Below, one piece after another: positions 26,381 to 36,043 of a stretch of DNA of 61,477 nucleotides. The stretch covers positions 1 through 61,477 of the forward strand of contig JAPXRI010000013.1 in the NCBI GenBank assembly GCA_033813635.1. The letters run 5' to 3'. Source of the DNA: JAPXRI01 sp033813635 (GTDB lineage: Bacteria; Bacillota; Clostridia; Oscillospirales; QAMX01). Position 1 is the stretch's first letter, and every line of letters starts with the position of its first letter. The notes beneath the pieces are model-generated. The model was not told where the DNA came from. It did no database searches and saw nothing but the letters and a program-made list of their open reading frames with translations. Made by a program: the position numbers and the translations under genes.

Positions 26381-27661
26381 CTACTTTCTTTTCGGGAACA
26401 GCCCGAGAAAATCAAGCGTCGCGAAATAGTCCTCCGGCGTCTCGGCCCGCCTTATGAGCTCGACGCTTCCGTCCTCTTTCAGCAGCAGCTCAGCGGAGCG
26501 CAGCTTTCCGTTGTAGTTGTACCCCATCGAGTGCCCGTGGGCGCCCGTGTCGTGTATATAGATATAGTCGCCGATGTCGATTTCCGGGAGCATGCGGTCC
26601 TTGGCGAACTTGTCGTTATTTTCACAGAGGGAGCCCGTGACGTCGTAGAGGTGGTCGCAGGGCTCGTTCTCCTTCCCGATCACCGTAATGTGGTGGTACG
26701 CACCGTACATCGCCGGGCGCATCAGGTTGCAGGAGCAGGCGTCGAGGCCAATATAGTTTTTGTAGATGTTCTTTTTATGGATCGCGGTCGCCACAAGCGC
26801 TCCGTAGGGTCCGGTCATATACCTTCCGAGCTCGGTGAAGATTCGAACGTCTCCGAGCCCGGCCGGAACGAGGATATCCTCAAAGGCCTTTCTCACGCCC
26901 TCGCCGATGCGCCGGATATCGTTTTGCTTCTGGTCCGGGTAATAAGGTATCCCGATGCCGCCAGAGAGATTGATAAAGGAGATCTCCGCGCCCGTCTTCT
27001 CCGAGAGCTCGGCCGCGAGGCCGAAAAGCAGGCGAGCAAGCTCCGGATAATAATCCTCGGTCGACGTGTTGCTGGACAAAAACGCGTGCAGCCCGAATTT
27101 CTTGACGCCCCGCTCCTTCAGCATCCTAAATCCTTCGAAGATCTGCGGCTTGGTAAAGCCGTATTTGGCGTTCGACGGGTCGTCCATAATCGAGTTGCTG
27201 ATCTCAAAGCTGCCGGGGTTGTATCTGCAGCATATGGTGTCCGGCAGACCGGTAAGTCTGTCCAGAAAATCTATATGGGTAAAGTCGTCGAGGTTGATAT
27301 ATGCGTTAAGCTTTCGCGCGTAGACATACTCCTCGGGCGGCGTCGCGTTTGACGAGAACATAATATTTTCGCCGGCGGTGCCTATCGCCTTCGCGAGCAT
27401 CAGTTCGGTAAGGGAGGAGCAGTCCAGCCCGCATCCCAGACCGCACAGCAGCTTTAAGATGACGGGCGACGGCGTCGCTTTTACCGCAAAATACTCTTTA
27501 AAGCCTTTATTCCAGGAAAACGCGTCGTAAAGCCGCTTCGCGTTTTCTTTGATTCCCCGCTCATCGTAGATATGAAACGGCGTTTTGTACTTTTTTACGA
27601 TTTCGTCGAGTTGAGCCTTGTTCAGGAACGGTTTTTTTGTGTTTGCGGCGAGACTGGTCAT
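26381..27661 (-). CDS. lysA: Diaminopimelate decarboxylase
   Basis: A PLP enzyme for the last step of lysine synthesis. The PLP lysine is K61 in EYFAVKATPS; CGLDCSSLTEL and the C-terminal CENND and YIHDTGAHGHSMG blocks complete the alanine-racemase-like fold and its substrate pocket (the family usually has CESxD, here CENND). 426 residues. The ATG has GGAGA eight bases upstream. The upstream symporter frame runs 100 bases into this gene. Confidence 0.88.
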   Translation of the reverse strand: MTSLAANTKKPFLNKAQLDEIVKKYKTPFHIYDERGIKENAKRLYDAFSWNKGFKEYFAVKATPSPVILKLLCGLGCGLDCSSLTELMLAKAIGTAGENIMFSSNATPPEEYVYARKLNAYINLDDFTHIDFLDRLTGLPDTICCRYNPGSFEISNSIMDDPSNAKYGFTKPQIFEGFRMLKERGVKKFGLHAFLSSNTSTEDYYPELARLLFGLAAELSEKTGAEISFINLSGGIGIPYYPDQKQNDIRRIGEGVRKAFEDILVPAGLGDVRIFTELGRYMTGPYGALVATAIHKKNIYKNYIGLDACSCNLMRPAMYGAYHHITVIGKENEPCDHLYDVTGSLCENNDKFAKDRMLPEIDIGDYIYIHDTGAHGHSMGYNYNGKLRSAELLLKEDGSVELIRRAETPEDYFATLDFLGLFPKRK

Positions 27662-29072
27662 CGGTTCGTTCTCCGTTTCTTAAAACGAGGTTTTTGAAAC
27701 CCGCTTGTTTGTATTTTGAATAACTATACCTTTTTCCGCCCGATTTGTCAACGGAAGTTAGACTAAGCAAAGACGCCTCTCGGGCCTTTTTTATCTCCGA
27801 TAACAGCATAATGCACAAAATTACATTCGGTACCGCGATCAGCGCGGTGGAGATATCGGTCAGTCCGAAGAGGATGTCAAGCTTCGTCCCCGCGCTGCAG
27901 ATCGGGACCGCCGCGTAAAGAATCCGATAAACCGTTCTCAGCCCTCTGCTCTCCGTGAAAAACGCAACGGCCTGTTCTCCGTAATAGGACCAGGTCACCA
28001 TCGTCGCCATAACGAGCATCGCCATCGTCGCATTGGCGATATACGCTCCCGCTCCGGGCAGAAACGCCGTAAACGCCTCCGCCGTCATCGTCGAAGTGTC
28101 CCCCGCCGCCGAGCCGCCGTACATCAGCACCACGATCGCGGTAAACGTGCAGAAAACCACCGTATCCAGAAACGGTCCCGTCATTGAAATCAGACCCTGG
28201 CGGTGAGGGTCCTTTTCGGAGGTGGCCGCGGCGAGAATCGGCTCCGTACCCATCCCGGCCTCGTTGGAGTATATCCCCCGCGCGACGCCGTACCGGACCG
28301 CGCCGCCCACCAGACCGCCGAGCCCGGCCTTAAGCGAGAATGCCGACTCGAAAATGCTCTCCACCGCCGAAAGCGCCCTGCCCGGCTCAAGGGCGATTAT
28401 CGCGCATGCGGCGACGCTATAGAACAGGCACATCGAAGGGACCAGCACGCCGGACAGCTTCGTTATTCTCTCAGCGCCGCCGAAGGCCGCGTAGAGCGCG
28501 ATAACGGTCAAAACTGCCCCGGTCACGACCGGCGGCAGGCCGTAGGAGGCCTCCAGCGCCGAGCCGAGCGCTCCCGCGGGCAGCGCGTTCGCCATGGCGA
28601 CCGACATAAAAATAACGGAGCCCGCGAAAAGTGCCGCAGTCTTGCGGTATCCGCGCTCCGCCATCGCGTACATCGGCCCACCGTAGTTTTTTCCGCCCCG
28701 GTATTTCCTATACAAAACCGCAACGGAGCTCTCGGCGTATTTCACGCCCATTCCGAGAAAGGCCGATACCCACATCCAAAATACCGCGCCGGCTCCGCCC
28801 ATTATGACCGCGGAGCTGACGCCTATCAGATTGCCCGGACCCATCACGGCGCCCAGCGACGCCGCCAGCGCGCCGACGCTCGACAGTCCGCCTCCCTTGT
28901 CCGGAGCGTGTGTTTTCAAGTCCTTTATAATCGCGCGAAACGCGGCTGGCAGGCTCCCGATCTGGAGCCAGCCCAGTGAAAAAGAAAAAAACACCCCGCT
29001 CCCGATGAAAAGGAAAAGCGTCGGCAGCCCCCATATGAGCTTCGCCGCAAAGTCAACCGCTCTCTCAATCAT
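27561..29072 (-). CDS. Sodium:alanine/glycine symporter (AGCS family)
   Basis: A membrane carrier importing alanine or glycine with sodium. The protein has about 11 hydrophobic segments, and the family blocks GPGNLIGVSSAVIMGG, GGAVRYGVARGIYSNEAGMG and FLDTVVFCTFTA are present. The ATG at 29072 is chosen because GGGGG lies nine bases upstream and the sequence MIERAVDFAAKLIWG is a typical start; the frame opens at 29138. The last 38 or so residues are very basic and come from reading into lysA in another frame, so the normal stop may have been lost. Confidence 0.85.
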   Translation of the reverse strand: MIERAVDFAAKLIWGLPTLFLFIGSGVFFSFSLGWLQIGSLPAAFRAIIKDLKTHAPDKGGGLSSVGALAASLGAVMGPGNLIGVSSAVIMGGAGAVFWMWVSAFLGMGVKYAESSVAVLYRKYRGGKNYGGPMYAMAERGYRKTAALFAGSVIFMSVAMANALPAGALGSALEASYGLPPVVTGAVLTVIALYAAFGGAERITKLSGVLVPSMCLFYSVAACAIIALEPGRALSAVESIFESAFSLKAGLGGLVGGAVRYGVARGIYSNEAGMGTEPILAAATSEKDPHRQGLISMTGPFLDTVVFCTFTAIVVLMYGGSAAGDTSTMTAEAFTAFLPGAGAYIANATMAMLVMATMVTWSYYGEQAVAFFTESRGLRTVYRILYAAVPICSAGTKLDILFGLTDISTALIAVPNVILCIMLLSEIKKAREASLLSLTSVDKSGGKRYSYSKYKQAGFKNLVLRNGERTDDQSRRKHKKTVPEQGSTRRNRKKVQNAVSYLR

Positions 29073-29170
29073 CCGCGCATCCCCCCGTTTTTTGCTCCCC
29101 GGCATCCATACATAATATGACTTTGCAGAGGCTTTCATGCCGGTGGGAGGCTAAAACGGGCCTTTCGGCT

Positions 29171-29935
29171 TTACGGCTGTAAAATACCGGCCTTAACAGC
29201 GGCGTATTTGACCGGCCAGAAATTGTTTGTGAGAACGGTGTCTATGCCCGCGTTAAAAAACGAAACCGCCTCCTCCGGGTCGTCGGCCCAGAACATATTG
29301 CAGACGATGTTGTTCTTATGCGCCTTTTCCAGCTGCTCGGGGGTAAAGTACTTTTTGCTGAACTGAAGCCTTTCGCACCCGTATTCTATCGCTCTGTCGA
29401 CGACGGTTCCGGAGCTCCTCCCCGTAAGGCAGCACCTTGAGAGCTCCGGCGCGACCTTCAGCGCGGTCTTTAGCACGTCCTCGGCGCCGGCGATGTAGAC
29501 ATAGCGTTCCGCGCCGAAGCGCTTGATTGTGGAGACGATTTTTTCAAACAGTTCCTCGTCGTAATCGCCGTTGTTCCTTCCATCGGGCACGCTTTTTATA
29601 TGGATGTTCATCACAGTCCGGCGAGCGAACTTCTCCATAAGCGTATCAAACCGCAAAAACCCGAGCCCGGCGAACTTCTCTGAAAAATGCGAGCCCGCGT
29701 CGAACTCGGAGACCTCCCGATAGCTGAGCTCCCATATGTTTCCGTGCCCGTTCGAGGTCCGGTCGACCGACGGGTCGTGGGTGACGATGATCTCCCCGTC
29801 CGCCGTCGGCCAGAGGTCGAACTCTATTTCGTCGGCACCGAGGGCTATCGCCATCGCGAACGCCGGGATGGAGTTCTCAGGCGCGGCTGTATTGAAGCCC
29901 CTGTGCGCGCAGATTTTGCGATTTATCGTATTCAT
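29171..29935 (-). CDS. Glycerophosphodiester phosphodiesterase
   Basis: The 254-residue protein splits glycerophosphodiesters into glycerol-3-phosphate and an alcohol. The catalytic set is visible: AHRGFNTAAPENSIPAF (His, Glu), EIEFDLWPTADGEIIVTHD (Glu, Asp, His) and HIKS. No signal peptide, so a cytoplasmic UgpQ-like enzyme. Confidence 0.9.
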   Translation of the reverse strand: MNTINRKICAHRGFNTAAPENSIPAFAMAIALGADEIEFDLWPTADGEIIVTHDPSVDRTSNGHGNIWELSYREVSEFDAGSHFSEKFAGLGFLRFDTLMEKFARRTVMNIHIKSVPDGRNNGDYDEELFEKIVSTIKRFGAERYVYIAGAEDVLKTALKVAPELSRCCLTGRSSGTVVDRAIEYGCERLQFSKKYFTPEQLEKAHKNNIVCNMFWADDPEEAVSFFNAGIDTVLTNNFWPVKYAAVKAGILQP

Positions 29936-30131
29936 TGCATTTCCGCTCCTTTAAAGGCCGATCTGCTTCTCATCTTAGCACAAAGTACATATACTGTCAA
30001 TGAAGCGCGAAATCCCCCGCGTTGGCACAGTTTAGCCGCGAGAATCGGAGATAAACGGATGTTTGCCCCACCTAATCGCTTTTTCATAAGCGTCCGGTTC
30101 AAATATCCGGCAATTTGACATTTTCGGGTCC

Positions 30132-30160
30132 TTGATAAGCGCAATAACATATGATATACT
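30132..30160 (+). promoter_or_regulatory. Promoter of the two-gene CBS/DUF21 operon
   Basis: -35 TTGATA (30132-30137), 17-base spacer, -10 TATACT (30155-30160). The rest of the stretch 29936-30215 shows nothing else I can name. Confidence 0.65.
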
Positions 30161-30215
30161 GTAAACGTATGTTGATACATATGTATATCTATTTATTCAG
30201 GAGTTGATTTCCCCG

Positions 30216-31283
30216 ATGGCGGACGACAGTATTCCGCGAAGTATTTTACTGGTTGTTCTGATTATCGCCGGAGGATTTTTCGCAGGTTCAGAGACCGCTT
30301 TTTCCTACTGCAACAAAATCAGAATTAAGACCCTCGCAGAGGGCGGCAACAAACGCGCAAAACGCACGGTATCGATTTGGGAGGATTTTGATAAGGCACT
30401 TATAACTATTTTAATCGGCAACAATATCATCCATATAGCCGCATCGTCGATTGCTACGGTGATGGCTGTATCTCTGATGGGCAATTCAGGCTCCGTCGTT
30501 TCGACGGTTGTTTTGACGTTGCTTATTTTTATGTTCAGCGAGATGATTCCGAAGAATTTCGCCAAGGCGAACAGCGACGCTTTCGCCATGGCCGTCTCCG
30601 CTCCGCTCAAGGCGCTGATGATCATCCTGACCCCCGTGGCAATCCTTTTTACAGGTCTTTCGAATCTGTTTAAAAAGCTTTTCGGGCATAAGGAAAAAGC
30701 GCCGACCATCACCGACGACGAGTTCCAGGAGGCTGTCGATACTATCGAGGAGGAGGGCGTTATCGCTCCCGAGGAGGGCGAGATAATCCGCTCCGCCATC
30801 GAATTCTCCGACATCCGCACCCGCGACGTGATGACGCCGCGCGACAAAATCGTCGCGCTTGACGTCAAGTCGTGCCCGGAAAAGGTCAAAGAGGTTCTTC
30901 TCAACGAAAAATACTCGAGAATTCCGGTTTTCAGCGGCGGCATCGACAACATCATCGGCGTTATCCGGACAAAGAACTGCCTTCTCAACATGAAAAACGG
31001 CAGGCCGGTAAACCTTGAGAAGTCGCTGTCAAAGCCCTACCGCGTCTCTCCGGATACGTGCGTCGACGCGCTCTTTGAGGAAATGTGCAAGCTTAGGAAT
31101 CACCTCGCGATCGTCACCTCCGACAAGGGCGAAACTCTGGGCATCGTGACGATGGAGGATATCCTCGAGGAAATCGTCGGCGAGATCTACGACGAGGACG
31201 AAACCGACGGAAAACCGGACAAGGGCGGCCAAAAGTACCCCAACCCCATGCCCGCGGCCGTCGGAAAAGGAGGCTCGCTATGA
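30216..31283 (+). CDS. CNNM/CorC-family (DUF21-CBS) membrane protein 1
   Basis: 355 residues from the ATG at 30216: four-helix DUF21 membrane domain (about 1-150, with GSETAFSYCNKIRIKTLAEG), then two CBS domains (TRDVMTPRDKIVALD near 205 and GIVTMEDILEEIVGEIYDE near 310). Family members transport or sense Mg2+ or Co2+ and are often mislabelled hemolysin. The open frame starts at a TTG (30204) lying directly on the AGGAG site, so the ATG 12 bases further on is used. It overlaps the next gene by four bases (ATGA). Confidence 0.85.
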   Translation: MADDSIPRSILLVVLIIAGGFFAGSETAFSYCNKIRIKTLAEGGNKRAKRTVSIWEDFDKALITILIGNNIIHIAASSIATVMAVSLMGNSGSVVSTVVLTLLIFMFSEMIPKNFAKANSDAFAMAVSAPLKALMIILTPVAILFTGLSNLFKKLFGHKEKAPTITDDEFQEAVDTIEEEGVIAPEEGEIIRSAIEFSDIRTRDVMTPRDKIVALDVKSCPEKVKEVLLNEKYSRIPVFSGGIDNIIGVIRTKNCLLNMKNGRPVNLEKSLSKPYRVSPDTCVDALFEEMCKLRNHLAIVTSDKGETLGIVTMEDILEEIVGEIYDEDETDGKPDKGGQKYPNPMPAAVGKGGSL

Positions 31284-32581
31284 GTCTCTACGATATTCTC
31301 GTTTGCCTTATGCTCCTTGTGCTGATGACGCTTTCGGCGCTGTTTTCCGGCTCGGAAATAGCCTTCGCGATTTCCAACAAATCCAGGCTCTCAAAAGCGG
31401 CGGAATCCGGAAAAAAGAGCGCGCAGATCGCTCTCTATATCGACAAGAACTACACCCGCTCGATTTCGACGATTCTGATCGGAAACGACCTTGTGGATAT
31501 TGCGATCCCCTCCGTAATCACCGTGCTGTTTATCGGCTATCTCGGAAACGAGAACGGCCCGATCGCCGCCGCCGCGGTTTCCACGGTTGTCGTCCTGATT
31601 TTCGGCGAGATTCTGCCGAAAATACTGGCAAACGAGTACGCCGACAAGCTGGTTTATTATGTCTCCTACCCTATCCGCTTTTTCATGTTCCTGTTCGCGC
31701 CGGTCGTCTCAGTGGTCACGCTTATCGTCAATAAGCTCGAAAAGCACTGGACGCCTAAGGAGCAGGAGCCCGCGACCACCGACGAGCTTGTCACCATGCT
31801 CGAGACGATTGAGGACGAGGGTATGATCACCGAGAAGGAGAGCGAACTGATCAAGTCCGCCATCGAATTCCCCGACGTCACCGCGAAAGACATCCTTACC
31901 CCCCGGGTGGACGTCGCTGCTTTCGACATCGGGGAGGGTATTGAGCACATCTTCGACGACGAGGAGCTCCTCTCCTATTCAAGGTTCCCGGTCTACCGGG
32001 AAAGTCTCGACAATATCATCGGCATAATGCCGACAAAAATCCTGATAAAGACCGCGATAGCCGACCCGAACGCGGATCTCCTGTCCCTTCTCACCCCGCC
32101 GGTATACGTGCATATGACCCGCACTATCTCCTCGATTCTGCTTGAGTTCAGGCACACCCATTCCCATATGGCCGTCGTTGTGGACGAATTCGGCGGCATG
32201 ATGGGCATTCTCACCCTCGAGGATATACTCGAGGAGCTGTTCGGCGAGATTTACGACGAGAGCGACGAGGTCAAGACCGAGCCTGTTCAGGACGGCGCCG
32301 GGAGCTATGAAATCGACGGCGGGATGAATATTTACGACATGTTCGATATCATCGGCTTCGATGTCAGGGATTTCGAGAGCGAGTATACTACGGTGGGCGG
32401 CTGGACGACTGAGATGCTTGACCGGTTCCCCGTGGCCGGCGACAGCTTCGATTATGAAAATCTCACCGTAACGGTTCTTGAGGCGAAGGCCATGCGCGTG
32501 GTCAGGGTCCGCGTCGACGTCCACGAAAAGGAAGAGGACGGCGACAGGAAAGAAGACTACGAAGAGCCCGAGTGCGACTGA
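31280..32581 (+). CDS. CNNM/CorC-family membrane protein 2 with transporter-associated domain
   Basis: A second, longer paralogue (433 residues): DUF21 domain (SALFSGSEIAFAISNKSRL), CBS pair (TAKDILTPRVDVAAFD; MAVVVDEFGGMMGILTLEDI) and a CorC/HlyC-type C-terminal domain (GSYEIDGGMNIYDMFD onward) that the first gene lacks. The tandem, translationally coupled pair suggests they form a mixed complex for metal or ion homeostasis (inference). Confidence 0.87.
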   Translation: MSLYDILVCLMLLVLMTLSALFSGSEIAFAISNKSRLSKAAESGKKSAQIALYIDKNYTRSISTILIGNDLVDIAIPSVITVLFIGYLGNENGPIAAAAVSTVVVLIFGEILPKILANEYADKLVYYVSYPIRFFMFLFAPVVSVVTLIVNKLEKHWTPKEQEPATTDELVTMLETIEDEGMITEKESELIKSAIEFPDVTAKDILTPRVDVAAFDIGEGIEHIFDDEELLSYSRFPVYRESLDNIIGIMPTKILIKTAIADPNADLLSLLTPPVYVHMTRTISSILLEFRHTHSHMAVVVDEFGGMMGILTLEDILEELFGEIYDESDEVKTEPVQDGAGSYEIDGGMNIYDMFDIIGFDVRDFESEYTTVGGWTTEMLDRFPVAGDSFDYENLTVTVLEAKAMRVVRVRVDVHEKEEDGDRKEDYEEPECD

Positions 32582-32596
32582 AAAAGGATATAATTA

Positions 32597-32635
32597 ATCT
32601 CCCGCCCCGTTTTATAGGGCGGGAGAGATTTTTTT
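32597..32635 (+). terminator. Terminator of the CNNM/CorC operon
   Basis: Stem ATCTCCCGCCC with GGGCGGGAGAGAT, short loop, then seven T. Just before convergent gene 32639-33550. Confidence 0.88.
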
Positions 32636-32638
32636 GCT

Positions 32639-33550
32639 CTACCTTTTCAGTCTAATCTTGCGGTATGCGCCGAAATTCGACTCCACCCAAACCACCGAAA
32701 ACATGATGATCAGGCCGCCGGCAACCATATTCACCGTCAGTTTTTCATATCCTATAATGACGGAAAACACGGCGCACCACAGCGCTTCGGTGCTCATTAC
32801 CACGGACGCGGTGCTCGGGCTGACCCTTGTCTGTGCGTAGGTCTCCAGAAGATAACACAGCCCGGTGGAGAATAAGCCGAGGTAGATAATGGCCGGAAGA
32901 CCTTTCCAGATCTGGGCGTCCGGCACGTATTTCAGGTCGTTTGACAGAAACACCGGTATCGAATAGAAAAACGCGAAAAACATCTGAAGAAAGGTCAGCT
33001 TCAGCGTGTCGATCCTGCCGGCAATCGCGCCCAGAAACGAGATATGCGTTGCAAACAGAAACGCGCTGACAAGCGTCAGGATTTCGCCTTTTCCCAGCGC
33101 GAAGCCTCCTCCTGTGTAAGTCAGGATGAAAATTCCTGCAAGACATATGAGAGAGGCCCAGAACGCCTTTTGCTTCGGCCGCTTCTTAATCATCGCCCAG
33201 GATATGAACGGCACCATTATCACGTTCGTGGAGGTGAGAAAGCCGTTGTTTGAGAGGGAGGAGTATTTCAACCCGATCGCCTGAACGTAGAACCCCGCAA
33301 AAAGAATCAAGCCGATTACGGCTCCGCATAATAGCTCTTTGACCGTAAGCGGGAAAAGCTTTCTGTTGAATATTACCATCAGCGCTGCAGATGCGATTGC
33401 GAACCTTAAAAGCATGATGAAGCCGACGGTAAAGGAGGCGTCAAGCGCAATCTGTGTGGCGATAAAGCCTGCCCCCCAGATCACGGCGGTCGCTATCAGT
33501 GCCGCCATCGCTTTAAACCTTGTTTTACTGTCCGTCGCGTTATTTTGCAT
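32639..33550 (-). CDS. DMT-superfamily exporter (EamA)
   Basis: The 303-residue protein has ten hydrophobic segments and two EamA repeats (ATAVIWGAGFIATQIALDAS at the start of the first, SAFLFATHISFLGAIAGRID in the second). EamA proteins export amino acids or metabolites; the substrate cannot be read. Runs convergent to the CorC operon with the terminator 32597-32635 between them. Confidence 0.85.
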   Translation of the reverse strand: MQNNATDSKTRFKAMAALIATAVIWGAGFIATQIALDASFTVGFIMLLRFAIASAALMVIFNRKLFPLTVKELLCGAVIGLILFAGFYVQAIGLKYSSLSNNGFLTSTNVIMVPFISWAMIKKRPKQKAFWASLICLAGIFILTYTGGGFALGKGEILTLVSAFLFATHISFLGAIAGRIDTLKLTFLQMFFAFFYSIPVFLSNDLKYVPDAQIWKGLPAIIYLGLFSTGLCYLLETYAQTRVSPSTASVVMSTEALWCAVFSVIIGYEKLTVNMVAGGLIIMFSVVWVESNFGAYRKIRLKR

Positions 33551-33617
33551 ATGAATTATCTTCGTCGGGCGCCGCGCCCCTTAGAGGGCGTTTTGCCTTT
33601 ACGGAGCCTTGCCCCTC

Positions 33618-35867
33618 TCAACCAAGATTTACAATCTCCCCCTCTTTTGTATCGATTTCAATAAAGCCCGCCTGCGCATATTTCGTGAGCCCGCCCGCAA
33701 AGCTTTTGCAGACGATACGGCACTTGCCGCCGTTTTTAGATTTAACGGTTACGCCTGTAAGCGCCCCGTTTTCCCAGCAGAAGTCAAGGGTGAAGCCGCC
33801 CTTCGCGCAAAAGCCCCTCGCCTGCCCGTCCTTCCAGACGTCCGGCAGCGCGCAGAGAAGCTCTATCTGATCGCCGCAGCTTTGGATTAGCATATTGGCC
33901 ACGGCGGCCGTCCCTCCGAAGTTGCCGTCTATCTGGAAAATCCGCGGCGGGTGCAGATCAAGCAGCGTAACCGTGGCAAAATCGCAGATCAGCGCCTTCA
34001 AATGCTCATATGCTTTCTCGCAGTTGCGGAACACCGCCCACAGACAGGACACCCACGCCCTGCTCCAGCCCGTATGCCCGCCGCCGTGGGACAGCCTCAG
34101 CTCAAGGGAGCGCTTCGCCGCGGCGAACAGCTCCGGTCTGTTCTCCCTCGTAATAGTGTTGCCGGGAAACACGGCGATAAGGTGCGACAGATGTCTGTGT
34201 CCGGGTTCGGGGAGCTCGAAATTCTCCGGGAACTCCATCAGCTCACCCTCCGGTCCGATGCCGATCTCCGGCAGCTTTTCAAGATAGCTCTTCCAGATTT
34301 TCACCTTGTCGGGATCGACATTCAGCGTTTCCGCAGCTTTGACTGCGAATGCAAACGCCATCTCGCAGAACTCGATATCCGACGTGCAGTTATACAGAAT
34401 AGAAACGGGCTCGCCGCCGTCTTTAATCCTGTTTTCCGGGGACTGGCTCGGAGCGATCACATATTTTCCGTCTTCCCCGGGGAACAGATAGTCCTCGTAG
34501 AACTCGGCGCATTCCCTTAAAAAGGGATATGCGCGGTCTCTGAGAAAGCCGATATCGCCGGTGTACTCGTAATGCTCCATGTAGTGCAGCGCAAGCCATG
34601 CCGCCGCGCCTATCCATACTGCCCAGCCCCTCGACTCCGGCGTCGAAATGCTCCAGGCGTCGGTCTGTATCGGATAGCAAACCCCGCGGCAGCCGTAAAG
34701 CTCCTTCGCCGCGGTTTTCGCCGATGGTATAAGCCTTTCGACAAACGCAAACAGCGGCTCGGTGGTCTGCGAAAGCCCACAGACCTCCGCGGGCCAGTAA
34801 TTCATCTGAAGGTTGACGTCAAGGTGGAAATCGCTGTCCCAGGGCGGATTGAGCCGGTCGTTCCATATGCCCTGGAGCTGGGGCGGCAGATCGCCCGCGG
34901 ACGAAAGCAAAAGATACCTTCCGAAGTTGAAATATAAAATCGGAAGCGTGACATCCCCGCCGGCCTTAAAGTCGCTCAAGCGTTCGTCGGTGTATCTATC
35001 CGCGCCCGGCGCTCTGATTTCGATTCCGCAGCAGTTGTAGGCCTCGCTCCAGTTTTTGATATGCTCGCGAAGCAGCGATTCAAAGTCGTCGTTTTCAAAG
35101 CCCGTTTCGGCGTCGTAGTCGGTTATATTTGTCCTGATATTTAAAAGGATAACGGCGCGGTGCCCACCTTTGATCTTGATTTTATCTCCGATAACGACCG
35201 TCATGCCCTTCGCGATCGCTTTCGCCGCAACCTTAAATTCAACACCGGTGTTGAACACGCCTCGCATCTCGAGTTCGCAGCCGTCCTTGGCCGACGATCT
35301 GCCGGAATACTCGATATTGCAGTCCGGGTCCTCAACCCTTGTAAGCCTGACCTCGGCGTCCAGCTCGGCGCCCTCCGAGGTGATCTCCGCGGCGATTATG
35401 CCGAGGGGGTAATACGCGAAAATCTGCCTTGTATATCTGCCTTTTTCCGTGCTGTAAACCGTTTTCTGAACGGCGGTTTTCAGATCGAGGCTTCTCTCAT
35501 ATGACAGGATTTTCTGATCCCCGGTAAACTCGCTTATATACAGATCTCCCGCCGGCTGATAGGGGTCGACCCGGTGGCGCAGCGGACCGGAATCACCGCC
35601 AGTGGGCGCGAAATAGTCGTTTGCGAGCTTTGTCGCTTCCTTAAATTTGCGCTGTTTTATCAGTTCTCTCACTTCTTTGAGCGCGTTTGCCGGAGGCATG
35701 ATAATCGCCCTGTCGCGGAACATGCCCTTATACAGCCATTCATGATTAAGCGCGACGCACTCGCACGCCGCGCTGCCGCACACCATTCCGCCGAGCCTGC
35801 CGTTTCCTATCGGAAGCCCTTCTTTCCATTCGGCTGCCGGACGGGCATATCTCATCTGATAGTTCAA
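33618..35867 (-). CDS. GH95 family alpha-L-fucosidase-like enzyme
   Basis: Residues near the start, AAEWKEGLPIGNGRLGGMV, and LNHEWLYKG are the opening of GH95; FHLDVNLQMNYWPAEVCGLS and the later FQIDGNFGGTAAVANMLIQS are hallmark blocks of the catalytic (alpha/alpha)6 barrel. GH95 enzymes release terminal L-fucose or L-galactose from plant or host glycans. About 749 residues. No signal peptide, so it acts on imported sugars. A TTG at 35867 with GGGGGA six bases upstream is used; the frame opens at a TTG at 35873. Confidence 0.85.
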   Translation of the reverse strand: MNYQMRYARPAAEWKEGLPIGNGRLGGMVCGSAACECVALNHEWLYKGMFRDRAIIMPPANALKEVRELIKQRKFKEATKLANDYFAPTGGDSGPLRHRVDPYQPAGDLYISEFTGDQKILSYERSLDLKTAVQKTVYSTEKGRYTRQIFAYYPLGIIAAEITSEGAELDAEVRLTRVEDPDCNIEYSGRSSAKDGCELEMRGVFNTGVEFKVAAKAIAKGMTVVIGDKIKIKGGHRAVILLNIRTNITDYDAETGFENDDFESLLREHIKNWSEAYNCCGIEIRAPGADRYTDERLSDFKAGGDVTLPILYFNFGRYLLLSSAGDLPPQLQGIWNDRLNPPWDSDFHLDVNLQMNYWPAEVCGLSQTTEPLFAFVERLIPSAKTAAKELYGCRGVCYPIQTDAWSISTPESRGWAVWIGAAAWLALHYMEHYEYTGDIGFLRDRAYPFLRECAEFYEDYLFPGEDGKYVIAPSQSPENRIKDGGEPVSILYNCTSDIEFCEMAFAFAVKAAETLNVDPDKVKIWKSYLEKLPEIGIGPEGELMEFPENFELPEPGHRHLSHLIAVFPGNTITRENRPELFAAAKRSLELRLSHGGGHTGWSRAWVSCLWAVFRNCEKAYEHLKALICDFATVTLLDLHPPRIFQIDGNFGGTAAVANMLIQSCGDQIELLCALPDVWKDGQARGFCAKGGFTLDFCWENGALTGVTVKSKNGGKCRIVCKSFAGGLTKYAQAGFIEIDTKEGEIVNLG

Positions 35868-35974
35868 GGTCAATCCCCCAATACCAAGCAGTATAAAAAG
35901 TTTACGGGTTAAATATAATAACGGGCCGTTTTTCCCATATCTATTATATCACAATAAAAATTCGAATACAAGAT

Positions 35975-36003
35975 TTGACTATTTATAAGGCGTGTGTTAG
36001 AAT
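35975..36003 (+). promoter_or_regulatory. Promoter of the HelD-mrnC unit
   Basis: -35 TTGACT (35975-35980), 17-base spacer, -10 TAGAAT (35998-36003). Confidence 0.7.
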
Positions 36004-36043
36004 CATATTTCGATATCTTAAATAATTTGTAAGGAGCATGGTC

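Noticed and set aside
31979..32524. 181-codon minus-strand frame over the second CBS/DUF21 gene
   Set aside because: Antisense shadow with no ribosome site or family motif.
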